From Leptospirales bacterium (lineage in GTDB: Bacteria > Spirochaetota > Leptospiria > Leptospirales > Leptonemataceae), in assembly GCA_019694685.1 (NCBI GenBank), contig JAIBBM010000008.1, positions 1 through 64,000 on the forward strand: a DNA stretch of 64,000 nucleotides, read 5' to 3'. The notes beneath the pieces are model-generated. The model was given only the letters and a program-made list of their open reading frames with translations. It did not search any database and had not been told where the DNA came from. How positions within the stretch are numbered: the stretch's first letter is position 1; every line of letters begins with the position of its first letter. This document shows positions 46,367-54,908 of the stretch, in pieces. A program made the translations under genes and the position numbers.

Positions 46367-47538
46367 AATTGCACCTTCCCGTTCATCAGATTTCGTGCGA
46401 TGACCATCTTGTGCACCTCTGATGGACCGTCTGCGATGCGCGCCGCTCTTGCGTCGCGATACAATAGTTCCAGTTTCAGATCGCGGCTGAATCCAAGAGA
46501 ACCTGTGATCTGGATGGCGCGATCGATTGCTTTGCACAGCGTTTCACTGACTGCCCATTTTGCCATGGAGATGATGTGACGAGCATCCGCGCCTTCGCGC
46601 AATTGATGAGCTGCCTTTAGAGTGAGCATGAATCCCTGTTCGATTTCTAGCGCGCTTTCTGCGAACATCCACTGGATTCCTTCGTGATCAGAAAGTTTAG
46701 AGCCAAAGACTTCTCTTTCCAGAGCATAGGTCCGGGCGGTCTCCATGGCGCGCCTTGCAAGACCAATCCATCGCATACAATGTGTTAGGCGGGCGGGTCC
46801 AAGTCTTTCCTGGCTGAGTCTGAAACCTTCTCCCACTCGCCCGAGGATCATGTTTTCTGGCACTTCTACGTCTTCAAAGAGAAGTTCGCAGTGGCCGCCA
46901 GGGCCGTGAGATCCAAGCACTCCAATTTCGCGCACCATCGTATAGCCTTTCGCATTTGTGGGAACGAGGAACATGGTAGTTCTGCGGAAGCTTCCTCCGA
47001 CCTTTGCCATGACGATCAAGTATTTCGCGCCGTTGGCTCCTGTGCAGTACCACTTGCGGCCATTGATGACGTACTTATCTCCCTTTTTCTCTGCGTTTGT
47101 CTGCAGACTTTGAGGATCCGCACCTGCACCAGGGGCCGGTTCTGTCATGGCAAACCCGGTTCTGATCTCTCCTTTGCGAAGAGGATGATAGATTAAGTTC
47201 TTTTGCTCTTCGTTTGCCGCCAGATGAAGAAGGTGCATGTTTCCTTCATCCGGTGCATCACAATTGCAGACGTATGGAGCAATGAAAGATCTTCCGAGCT
47301 CTGAGAATACGAGAGCTGTGCCCACCATGTCCAGCCCCAGTCCGCCTTCACTCTCGGGGAGATGCGGGGTCCACAGACCGCGAGCTTTCGCCTCGCGGCG
47401 AAGCGGCTCTACTACTGAATCCGGCATTCGCCCAGTTTCGTAATCGTATTTGTCTTCTGCAGGGATGCAGAGTTCTTCTACAAAAAGACGGATCTTCTTT
47501 TGGAGCGAAAGGACGTTGTCCGGGATGTCGAAATTCAT
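46363..47538 (-). CDS. acyl-CoA dehydrogenase (LvaC / ACAD11-like)
   Basis: A 391-residue dehydrogenase. [58 protein letters not shown] and [34 protein letters not shown] are family blocks. The usual catalytic YEGT/G region near the C-terminus reads [11 protein letters not shown]: a Gly-Pro replaces the Glu-Gly-(Thr) pattern, which in ACAD10/11-like proteins goes with elimination of phosphate rather than plain dehydrogenation. It is the first gene of the four-gene unit. Confidence 0.92.
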   Translation of the reverse strand: MNFDIPDNVLSLQKKIRLFVEELCIPAEDKYDYETGRMPDSVVEPLRREAKARGLWTPHLPESEGGLGLDMVGTALVFSELGRSFIAPYVCNCDAPDEGNMHLLHLAANEEQKNLIYHPLRKGEIRTGFAMTEPAPGAGADPQSLQTNAEKKGDKYVINGRKWYCTGANGAKYLIVMAKVGGSFRRTTMFLVPTNAKGYTMVREIGVLGSHGPGGHCELLFEDVEVPENMILGRVGEGFRLSQERLGPARLTHCMRWIGLARRAMETARTYALEREVFGSKLSDHEGIQWMFAESALEIEQGFMLTLKAAHQLREGADARHIISMAKWAVSETLCKAIDRAIQITGSLGFSRDLKLELLYRDARAARIADGPSEVHKMVIARNLMNGKVQF

Positions 47539-47573
47539 CGACTCAGCCTGGAAGGGTCTTTCTAACGCGCGAC

Positions 47574-47978
47574 TTATTTTTTGGCCAGGATCTTAAGTGC
47601 GGCGTCTTTCAGAAAGGGGCTCACCGGCACGCTAACCATTCCTTCTCTGTCTGTGGTCATGTCTGGAGCAAAGCCTGACTCAAGTCTTTGCAGGGATTCT
47701 GGCTTGATCTTATCTCTCCCGATCCATTCTCCGAGAGCGAGAACCATTCTCTTCTGGATCTCTTCAATTTTTCGCATAGCCCCGGCGCGTTTGTAGTAAC
47801 CATAGGCTAGAAGAGGCAGACGACGATCGAACATGTAGTAATCGCCCAGGCGAACGAGGCCGTCTTTGTAATCTGCTTTCGTAAACAGCTCGCGGGCTTC
47901 TGGATACTTTCCTTCATTGAAGGCCTGATTGCCCTTTCGGATCATTTCAGCTCGAGTGCTCGAATCCATTGAGATCAT
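47574..47978 (-). CDS. small TPR-like protein of unknown function
   Basis: About 134 residues from ATG 47978 (or ATG 47969, MDSSTRAE). The N-terminal half is a helical repeat ([50 protein letters not shown] style, TPR-like), the rest helical. I do not recognise a named family; similar small proteins may exist in leptospires. It lies 35 bases upstream of nothing recognisable on its strand other than the acyl-CoA dehydrogenase that follows. Confidence 0.6.
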   Translation of the reverse strand: MISMDSSTRAEMIRKGNQAFNEGKYPEARELFTKADYKDGLVRLGDYYMFDRRLPLLAYGYYKRAGAMRKIEEIQKRMVLALGEWIGRDKIKPESLQRLESGFAPDMTTDREGMVSVPVSPFLKDAALKILAKK

Positions 47979-48027
47979 ACAATATCTCTCGGCAGGGTTT
48001 GTCAATCCTGGTAGAACGAAAGAACTT

Positions 48028-49155
48028 CTAAAACACGTACAAATTGACGAGCACGCTCAGAGAGGGGCCCGTTCCTGCCGGCTGAGTATTGATGAGAGTG
48101 AGCGCGCCCGTGGTTTTGTTCATGCGAAACGATCTCGTGGTGGTCGCATCTGTGGAGAATACAAACTGCCCCGATGGAGAGATCGCCACACCGTTGGCCG
48201 CTGCAGTATACGTAGTCTGCGTTCCAAGAGCCCCGGTACTCTGATTGATGGGAAACACAGTCAGGCCGGTGGATGCGATGACCAGGAAAGCTCCGTCTGG
48301 AGTCACAGCACAGCTGGTGCCTGTGGCCGGAGTCGCAAACGGCGAACCGCTGATGGATACAAGAGATCCATTGGATTGAATGGAGAATCCTGCCACAGAA
48401 GCGCCGCCCGTGTTTGTAGCGTATAGCCAGCGGCTCTGCGAATCATTGCAAATGCCACCGGGTTGTGTTGCGGAGACAGCAGTTCCAAGAGAAGTCAGAG
48501 CACCGGTAGAAGTATTGATCGCAAACTGCGAAACGTCATTGCTTGTCTGATTGCTTGTATAGAGGTAGCGGCCCTGAGGATCCATGATCGTGGATTGGGT
48601 TGCGGTCGCAGCACCATTGGTTGCAGTATTGATCAAAGAGACAGCACCTGTAGACGCATTGTAAGAATAGATATTGATTGTGGTCGATCCGTTGCTTGTG
48701 CCGTACGCGAATCGGCTATTGTTCTCCACCACAAACGGATTCGAATTTGGTCCGTTGGCCGTAACTGCAGTCTGAGTGAGATTTCCTGTGAGCTGATTCA
48801 TCGCATACGTGTATACATTGGTTCCCACATCATCTACAAATGCAAAGTTGCGCGAAGGATCCATCGTGAGGAAGGTACCAAGGTTTCCAGACGCCACAGA
48901 GGCAGGACTGAGAGGCAGGATGACTCCTGTCCTTTCATCCACGCTGTACATCGAAATGGTTCCTGATGCACTCCCATTGGTGGTATATAGAAATTTGGGA
49001 GCTAAAGTGCGTGTATAAAGTAGCGCGGTGGTAACGGAGCAGCCAATGTCTTCCTCACAGCGAGGCGAATGAACGCACTCTGAACTTGTCCAGAGTAAGA
49101 CCAGAATTGGAATTGTGCTGAATCGGATCAAGAAACCGCCTAGGCAACGGTGCAA
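48028..49155 (-). CDS. exported beta-propeller (lactonase-like) protein
   Basis: A 375-residue protein with a signal peptide (FSTIPILVLLWTSSEC; Glu at -1 makes a lipobox doubtful). The mature part has about seven repeats of the type FLYTTN..G.IS.YSVDE.TG.L, for example KFLYTTNGSASGTISMYSVDERTG, RYLYTSNQTSNDVSQFAINTSTGAL and RWLYATNTGGASVAGFSI, typical of seven-bladed YVTN/lactonase propellers. No enzymatic role can be read. The start overlaps the bactofilin gene by 16 bases. Confidence 0.8.
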   Translation of the reverse strand: MHRCLGGFLIRFSTIPILVLLWTSSECVHSPRCEEDIGCSVTTALLYTRTLAPKFLYTTNGSASGTISMYSVDERTGVILPLSPASVASGNLGTFLTMDPSRNFAFVDDVGTNVYTYAMNQLTGNLTQTAVTANGPNSNPFVVENNSRFAYGTSNGSTTINIYSYNASTGAVSLINTATNGAATATQSTIMDPQGRYLYTSNQTSNDVSQFAINTSTGALTSLGTAVSATQPGGICNDSQSRWLYATNTGGASVAGFSIQSNGSLVSISGSPFATPATGTSCAVTPDGAFLVIASTGLTVFPINQSTGALGTQTTYTAAANGVAISPSGQFVFSTDATTTRSFRMNKTTGALTLINTQPAGTGPSLSVLVNLYVF

Positions 49156-49475
49156 CGACCTTCGAACTTAACTCCGTCTTCCACAAGAAGACTTTTTGTA
49201 ACTATGTCTCCTCTCAGTCTGCAAGTGCTCAAGAGTGTAACTCGTCGTGCAGCGTGAATGGAGCCGCGCACTTCTCCGCCCACGACTACAATGCCCGCGC
49301 GCAGATCTGTTTCCACTACGCCATTTTTTCCAACGACCACTTTGCCTTCCGTAATGATGCTACCTTTAAAGTAGCCATCGATTCGGATTGCCTCTTTGAC
49401 TTTGAATTCTCCGCGAAACTCGGAGCCTTCGCCAATGAGGCTGTTGACTGCTATAAATTCTTCGGGTTTAGCCAT
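49140..49475 (-). CDS. bactofilin
   Basis: A 111-residue bactofilin: short disordered ends and a central beta-helix with hexapeptide-like repeats (GEFKVKEAIRIDGYFKGSIITEGKVVVGKNGVVETDLRA). Bactofilins polymerise without nucleotide and position cell-wall enzymes; one affects helical pitch in Leptospira biflexa. The IGEGSEFRGEF start and the GVKFEGRCTV end fit the family. It overlaps the M23-like gene by 25 bases and the propeller gene by 16. Confidence 0.93.
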   Translation of the reverse strand: MAKPEEFIAVNSLIGEGSEFRGEFKVKEAIRIDGYFKGSIITEGKVVVGKNGVVETDLRAGIVVVGGEVRGSIHAARRVTLLSTCRLRGDIVTKSLLVEDGVKFEGRCTVA

Positions 49476-50575
49476 TCGTCCTGGATATGGTTCAAGAATG
49501 CATACGGATTGTATGCAACCGTACCTACATGTACCTCATAATAGAGCATGGGGACAGACGTCATTCCAGTTTTGCCTGAGTAAGCGATCAGCTGTCCCTT
49601 CTGCACTTTCTCGTCTTTGGGAACCACAACCCGATCTAGATGCGCATAAAGGGTTTGCATCCCGAAACGGTGGGAAACCCACATGTGAAGTCCGAGCTCC
49701 GGAGTGTAGTCCACTCTCTCCACGATTCCAGGAGCGGTCGCTACCACTTCACTTCCAGGCAGCGCACCGATTTCCATTCCAGGCCTGAACACTTTTCTGC
49801 CGCGAAGTGAATCCACTTGCCACCCGTACGCGGACAAAACATATCCTTTGACTGGCCAGATGCTCGGGGTGTTCTTTAGAAGATTTCTTTTTTCTTTTGT
49901 CTTGAGTTGTGCGAGGATCTTGTCGCTGAGTTCCACTGCTCTTCTTAGATTTTGATTGTCCTGGCGAGATAAAAAGATGACTCTTCTGAGTATTTCTTCT
50001 GTTCTTCCCTGATCGCAGTCTTCTCCGAGCTTCTTGCATTCCTCTACCAGAGACCTGAGGCTTTCTATTTCCTGCCCGAGCACCGCACTCGCCGCGCCAC
50101 CCTGTGCTTCTCCAGGTGCGTCTCCATCCAGCTTGAAGTACAGTTCTGCAATCGTGTTGGAATAAGTCTGAATTAAGTTGTGAAGAGGAACCATTTCCTC
50201 TGCCATGCGTGTGGTTTGCACATTGAACTGCGAGTTGGTCAGTCCCATGTCATAGTTTTGAATGTCTTCGCCGCTCTTTCCTGCGAGAGTCAGAATAGAG
50301 ACTCCCAGCACAACGGTCACAACAGCCACAGCCGTTACGACCGCGTACAGGTTCACGTGCAAATTGAAGATCTGCTTTTCAGTATGCGGAATCACCATGA
50401 TGGTGATTCGTTCTCGACCCTTCTTGTGGACACGCTCTCGTATCTCTTCGAAGCGAGTGCGAAACTGCTGCCATCTGGTAGGACGCGGCGGCTGCGGTTC
50501 GGGCATGAAGTCATCGACTTGCTTTGCGGGAGCCTTCTTCGCGGGCTTCTTTTTCTTTTCCGGGGTCCTGGCCAT
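49451..50575 (-). CDS. M23-like membrane protein with a degenerate active site
   Basis: A 374-residue protein: basic, proline-rich cytoplasmic start, membrane segment at about 73-96, coiled coil (about 120-230) and a LytM/M23 domain (about 240-355). The HxGxD zinc motif reads RPGME (264-268) and HxH reads MLY (343-345), so three of the zinc ligands are lost; His312 (AHLD) remains. It is therefore probably not a peptidase but a scaffold, like EnvC/NlpD-type factors. It lies directly upstream of the bactofilin, a pairing known to link bactofilin filaments to cell-wall shaping. Confidence 0.88.
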   Translation of the reverse strand: MARTPEKKKKPAKKAPAKQVDDFMPEPQPPRPTRWQQFRTRFEEIRERVHKKGRERITIMVIPHTEKQIFNLHVNLYAVVTAVAVVTVVLGVSILTLAGKSGEDIQNYDMGLTNSQFNVQTTRMAEEMVPLHNLIQTYSNTIAELYFKLDGDAPGEAQGGAASAVLGQEIESLRSLVEECKKLGEDCDQGRTEEILRRVIFLSRQDNQNLRRAVELSDKILAQLKTKEKRNLLKNTPSIWPVKGYVLSAYGWQVDSLRGRKVFRPGMEIGALPGSEVVATAPGIVERVDYTPELGLHMWVSHRFGMQTLYAHLDRVVVPKDEKVQKGQLIAYSGKTGMTSVPMLYYEVHVGTVAYNPYAFLNHIQDEWLNPKNL

Positions 50576-50659
50576 GACTCTTCTTTATAGCTTCGGCACG
50601 CAGTGCCCTGTCAATGAAATTTGCTTGCACGCGGGGTACTGCCAGGTCAGACACCTTCC

Positions 50660-52693
50660 ATGACTGAGAGCGCAAAAGAGCCGGCCGCCACCCATGCCCC
50701 GTGGCAGAGGGAATTTTTCAAGAACATAGAGGGATTCATGCAGGTGGGGATTCCTGAGGACAAAGCAAAGGAAATCCTGATGACCTTCCTGAAGCTCTCA
50801 TCAAGCACACCCATGCCCAGAGTTATGGAGAGCTTTCGCAGTCCGGAGATCCTGGAGGAAGTGGGTGTTCACACGAAGCAGAATCCAGAACTGCGCGATT
50901 TCATGGCCACGTTCCTGGATCCAGTCATGCGCAACTTTACAGTGGAAGGTCTTGAGAATCTATCCGGCATCCTGCCCCTTCTCGGCAAGTATCCAATGAC
51001 CCTCATTTCCAATCACCTCAGTCACCTGGACGCGCCTGCTATTTACAATTTGCTTTATCGCCAGGGAGGAGATGCGCGCAAGCTCGCAGACAGCCTGGTT
51101 TTCATCGCCGGCAGACTTGCTTTTGAACCGGACTTCACTCGCCTTGGTCTGTATATGTTCGATACTCTTCTGGTTTGTTCCAAACTGGACATGACTGAGA
51201 ATCCAGGCCTCGCAGACTTGATGACTCGCATCAACATGCGCGCGTTTCGTCATGCAAACCAGCTTCAGAAAGAGGGAAAGATCATTGCGATCTTCCCGGA
51301 AGGGACTCGCAGTAGAACAGGAAAGCTGGTCAATTTTGTAGATACAGTTTATCACTACGTCGCAAACAAAATCATCGTGCCTGTGTCTCTCGCAGGGACG
51401 GAGGAAATTCTTCCAACCCAGTCTTTTCTTTTCAATGCAAGCAAAGGGAAGCTGGTGCTCGGCAAACCAGTGTTAGTCGGAGACCTTCCCAAATCGCAAA
51501 TGGCTTCCCTGCCGGAATACGTACAGAGACTGGCTATTCCCGAAGTCGGAGACAAAAAGCAGTTTGTGATTGATAACCTGGCGCTGCTCATCGGACAGAA
51601 CCTGCACAAACACAGGCATGGCACATACAGGAATCTCTATCGCGGAGATGATCTGGGTAGCAATGTTCTCATCACAAGACCAAAAACTCCGACTGAGAGA
51701 GTGGTCGTGCTGGGACATTCGCCGTACGGAACAGCTGCGGCCACGATTCTTGCAAACAAGAATGTGAGTGTTCAGATCTATCTGGACGATGAAGCGAAAG
51801 TTGCTGAATTCAACGAGAAGAGCGTCGACCTGGATCACTTCCCGCTTTTCAAACTTCCGCCTAACATCTCTTACACGGCCAACCCGGCGGAGGTGGAATC
51901 CGGAACTCTGTTTGTGCAGGCAGCCAGATCCTGGGAGCTCGATCGAATCTATTCGCGAGTGAAGCTTTATCTCCAAAAGGCAAACGGGCCCATCCTGAAC
52001 ATTGTCAAAGGATTTACAGGCTCAAAATACGGCCTGATTCTAGACGATCTGGAACATTTCTATGAACTCGACCCGAAGAGGTTTGTGGCGATCGCTGGCG
52101 CAAACTATCCTGAGCAGGTGATGGAGCGAAAGCTCACAGGATACGAAGTGGCGGCCAACAATCCAGATTTGATCGATCACATTTGCAAACTGTTCAGCAC
52201 CGGATATGTTTTCACTCGCCCGGCTGTGGTTTCTGATGACGTAAGAGGAGTTCAACTCGGTGGAGCATTGAAGAATATATATGCTCTTGGAATTGGACTT
52301 CTAGACGGCTATTATGAAAAGAGCCTCGGGGGAAACACAGACAACTCCTTATTCCACGTATCCAATCGAATCTTCAAAGAAATGAAAATCATTGGAAGCA
52401 AGCTGGGCGGAAAGCCTGGAACATTTGAGGGCCTTTCCGGCCTCACAGATTTGATGATGGCGTGCTTTGGCCAGGATTCGCGCGATCGCCAGTATGGGCA
52501 CGATTACATTTACGGAAAGGCCAATCCAGATCAGAAAACGGCCGGTCTATTCGGAGTGCGATCTCTACCCAACCTGCTTCCTCTCAATCCAGAGGAGTAT
52601 CCGGTTGCCTCTGCAGTACATGCTGTTCTTGTGCAGAAGAGGGATTACGATTCAGTTCTAAATGAAATCATGTCAAAGCTGAAACGTTTTTAA
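50660..52693 (+). CDS. fusion of PlsC-type acyltransferase and GpsA-type dehydrogenase
   Basis: About 677 residues from ATG 50660. Residues about 60-300 form an acyltransferase with SNHLSHLD (His119) and FPEGTRSRTG (212-221), the HxxxxD-type motifs of PlsB/PlsC. Residues about 345-677 form an NAD(P)H glycerol-3-phosphate dehydrogenase: VVVLGHSPYGTAAA (a weakened GxGxxG), GGALKNIYALGIGLLDG with the catalytic Lys, GGNTDNSLFH and TFEGLSGLTDLMMACFGQDSRDRQYG. One chain could make glycerol 3-phosphate and acylate it. The last part of the dehydrogenase keeps the family core. Confidence 0.88.
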   Translation: MTESAKEPAATHAPWQREFFKNIEGFMQVGIPEDKAKEILMTFLKLSSSTPMPRVMESFRSPEILEEVGVHTKQNPELRDFMATFLDPVMRNFTVEGLENLSGILPLLGKYPMTLISNHLSHLDAPAIYNLLYRQGGDARKLADSLVFIAGRLAFEPDFTRLGLYMFDTLLVCSKLDMTENPGLADLMTRINMRAFRHANQLQKEGKIIAIFPEGTRSRTGKLVNFVDTVYHYVANKIIVPVSLAGTEEILPTQSFLFNASKGKLVLGKPVLVGDLPKSQMASLPEYVQRLAIPEVGDKKQFVIDNLALLIGQNLHKHRHGTYRNLYRGDDLGSNVLITRPKTPTERVVVLGHSPYGTAAATILANKNVSVQIYLDDEAKVAEFNEKSVDLDHFPLFKLPPNISYTANPAEVESGTLFVQAARSWELDRIYSRVKLYLQKANGPILNIVKGFTGSKYGLILDDLEHFYELDPKRFVAIAGANYPEQVMERKLTGYEVAANNPDLIDHICKLFSTGYVFTRPAVVSDDVRGVQLGGALKNIYALGIGLLDGYYEKSLGGNTDNSLFHVSNRIFKEMKIIGSKLGGKPGTFEGLSGLTDLMMACFGQDSRDRQYGHDYIYGKANPDQKTAGLFGVRSLPNLLPLNPEEYPVASAVHAVLVQKRDYDSVLNEIMSKLKRF

Positions 52694-52740
52694 CCGAACT
52701 CGCAGAGTTAAGATTCGTCCAATACATTCAGGAGAACAAA

Positions 52741-53217
52741 ATGAGATCCATGTTTCTAATCGCAGCGCTGTTTGCTCTGGCATCGTGCGCCGGAACCGCA
52801 GACAAAGTTTCTGGCGGAGAAGAAATTGAAGGCTGGCGTACAGACCAGGCCACAGGAGTAGACACGTTCTTCATGAGAGTGCCCGGTCGTGCAACGAACA
52901 ACGCAATTGAACAGGACAGTCCCACCATGATGAAGTCCACTTGCATTGATTCCACGAAGCTGCAAGCTCTCGACAACATCATTCGCAAGATGATCGGAGA
53001 AACAGTCACCGGTCAGTCTGCAACTCTCGACGGACAATCCACAGGCGTATTGATCACTTCTGTAAGAGGTGGCTTGATTCGTGGGACGCAGATGGGACAA
53101 TGTGCCCCTGTGGACAAATCAAAGAAATACGAAAGCTGTGAGTGCATCCACTACGTAACTGGCAAAGGCTTGAAAAAGAAGTTTGAGCTGGCTGTGGAAC
53201 AGGCAGCGAAGAAGTAA
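52741..53217 (+). CDS. lipoprotein of unknown function
   Basis: A 158-residue protein with a signal peptide and lipobox ALASC (Cys16). AGGAGA lies 6 bases upstream of the ATG. Features: EIEGWRTDQATGVDTFFMRVPGRA, a cysteine in STCID, then CAPVDKSKKYESCECIHYVTGKGLKKKFE. The three later cysteines may pair. I do not recognise a family. A terminator for the convergent pilZ gene follows within a few bases. Confidence 0.7.
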   Translation: MRSMFLIAALFALASCAGTADKVSGGEEIEGWRTDQATGVDTFFMRVPGRATNNAIEQDSPTMMKSTCIDSTKLQALDNIIRKMIGETVTGQSATLDGQSTGVLITSVRGGLIRGTQMGQCAPVDKSKKYESCECIHYVTGKGLKKKFELAVEQAAKK

Positions 53218-53220
53218 TCT

Positions 53221-53251
53221 AAAAAAGAGCGGCTGGGCCCTGGGCCTAGCC
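53221..53251 (-). terminator. terminator of the PilZ gene
   Basis: A 9-base stem (53231-53239 with 53243-53251, one G-T pair) with a 3-base loop. On the - strand it is followed by GCTCTTTTTT, a good T tract. The pilZ stop codon (53246-53248) lies inside the hairpin. Confidence 0.65.
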
Positions 53252-53560
53252 TGACTCTTTCACGAGGTCCAGAATGCTGTCTTCCGTTTCCTTGTCTACG
53301 TCTACAAACTGCACTGCAATTTGAAACTGGCTACCGATTGGTTCGCAACGAACGACGCGGCCCTTCACACTCACATCCCCGGACAGACCTGGCTGGCGGA
53401 TGGTAAGATACAGAGTGGTCCCAATGGGCGATGGTGACTTCTGCGAAAACAGCAGACCCGTCGCGCTTACATTCTGGCTGGTGCCCTCTCCTGATTCTGA
53501 AGGATGAACCTCCAGTGAGAACTGAGAGCTGATTCTATGAAACCTTCTGCGTTCGTCCAT
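53246..53560 (-). CDS. PilZ-domain protein
   Basis: About 104 residues from ATG 53560 (MDERRRFHR); the frame is open upstream to 53713, but the extra 51 residues look unrelated to the family. RRRFHRIS matches the RxxxR motif and NVSATGLLFSQ the (D/N)xSxxG motif that bind cyclic di-GMP. QPGLSGDVSVKGRVVRCEPIGSQFQIAVQFVDVD is a typical PilZ end. No diguanylate cyclase or phosphodiesterase gene is in the window. Confidence 0.85.
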   Translation of the reverse strand: MDERRRFHRISSQFSLEVHPSESGEGTSQNVSATGLLFSQKSPSPIGTTLYLTIRQPGLSGDVSVKGRVVRCEPIGSQFQIAVQFVDVDKETEDSILDLVKESG

Positions 53561-53672
53561 ATCGACCAGTAGTCTTGCGGCAGTCGCCTTGAGTTTCAAG
53601 TCTTTTTTAAAACGGATGTCGGAAACTTGAATTTTTCTTCGGCGCCAGGGAGCCTTCCGGTTCCCTGGTAGA

Positions 53673-54908
53673 ATGGACGCCCTGGGAGCCTTTCGCATTC
53701 CAACGTTTCGCAACTATCTTCTGGCGAAGCTGTTGTTCGTGCTGGGCGCGCAGGTTCAAATCGCGGCGGTGAGATGGCAGGTGTACAGTCTTACAAAGGA
53801 TCCGCTTGCCCTGGCCTGGATCGGACTCATAGAGGCGATCGCGTTCATCGCCGTGGCTTTGTTTGGTGGGCATCTGGCAGATATGATTCGCCCGGGCAAA
53901 ATCATTCTGGCCTGTCTATCGATCCTTGCCGGTTGCTCAGGTTGCCTCCTTCTTCTTTCAGGTCCTGGTTCGTTTCTGCTCGTAAGCGTGACTCCAATTT
54001 ACGCTGTCATCGCAGTGAGCGGGGCGGCTCGCGGAATCCTTTCGCCTGCTCTCTTCGCATTCATGACTGCCCTCATTCCACCCAGATTGTATGCGAGCTC
54101 TGCGACCTGGAGCAGTGGTAGCTGGCAGATGGCCGCAGTGGCCGGTCCCGCCATTGGAGGTTTGCTGTACGGAGCAGCCGGTCCCATCGTCGCATACACG
54201 GCAGACATCACTCTTGTACTCGGGGCCATTGTTTTTGCGGGTATCAGTATTCGCACAGCACCGGAACAAACACTCCATCCTGTAACGGAAGGACTCAGCG
54301 AAAGACTGACAGGCGGAGTGCGATTTGTCTTTGGCAACCAGCTTTTGCTCGGAGCGATGAGCCTGGATTTGTTTGCAGTGTTGTTCGGAGGAGCCGCAGC
54401 CATGATTCCTCTTTTCGCAGATCGACTTGAGACGGGAGCGCAGGGCATGGGCTTTTTGATGAGCGCGCCAGCTGCGGGTGCTGTGGCCATGTCCGTCGTT
54501 CTTGCATTTGCTCCGCTGGGAAGACGCGCAGGCTGGGTGCTTCTCAGTGCGACGGCTGGGTTTGGACTCTGTATGATTGGATTTGCTCTTTCCAGCACGT
54601 TTGTTTTGTCTATGGTGTTTCTGGTTTGCAGCGGTGCGATGGATCAAGTAAGCGTTGTAGTTCGATCCACCATCATGCAGAGGTTCACTCCGGAGCACAT
54701 GCGCGGAAGAGTATCTGCCGTGAACAGTATCTTCGTTGGCTCTTCCAACGAAATCGGAGCCTTTGAGTCTGGACTGATGGCGAAAATTCTGGGGCTGGTT
54801 CCGAGCGTGCTTTTTGGCGCATCCATGACCCTTGTGACTGTGTCAGCCACAACGGCCATGGCAAAGAAATTGCGCGAACTCGATCTCAGTTCTCCGCAAG
54901 AACGATGA
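53673..54908 (+). CDS. MFS exporter (EntS-like)
   Basis: A 411-residue major-facilitator protein with 12 hydrophobic segments. FRNYLLAKLLFVLGAQVQIAAVRWQVYSLTKDPLALAWIGL and the GGHLADMIRPGK loop after segment 2, and PEHMRGRVSAVNSIFVGSSNEIGAFESG in the last third, place it in the EntS-type exporter group (MFS_3). The substrate is unknown. The start ATG 53673 lies about 110 bases upstream of the PilZ start on the other strand. It overlaps the convergent channel gene by 23 bases. Confidence 0.88.
   Translation: MDALGAFRIPTFRNYLLAKLLFVLGAQVQIAAVRWQVYSLTKDPLALAWIGLIEAIAFIAVALFGGHLADMIRPGKIILACLSILAGCSGCLLLLSGPGSFLLVSVTPIYAVIAVSGAARGILSPALFAFMTALIPPRLYASSATWSSGSWQMAAVAGPAIGGLLYGAAGPIVAYTADITLVLGAIVFAGISIRTAPEQTLHPVTEGLSERLTGGVRFVFGNQLLLGAMSLDLFAVLFGGAAAMIPLFADRLETGAQGMGFLMSAPAAGAVAMSVVLAFAPLGRRAGWVLLSATAGFGLCMIGFALSSTFVLSMVFLVCSGAMDQVSVVVRSTIMQRFTPEHMRGRVSAVNSIFVGSSNEIGAFESGLMAKILGLVPSVLFGASMTLVTVSATTAMAKKLRELDLSSPQER

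Noticed and set aside
52741..53217. LipL21-type leptospiral lipoprotein
   Set aside because: Size and signal peptide are similar, but I could not recall enough sequence to support the name.
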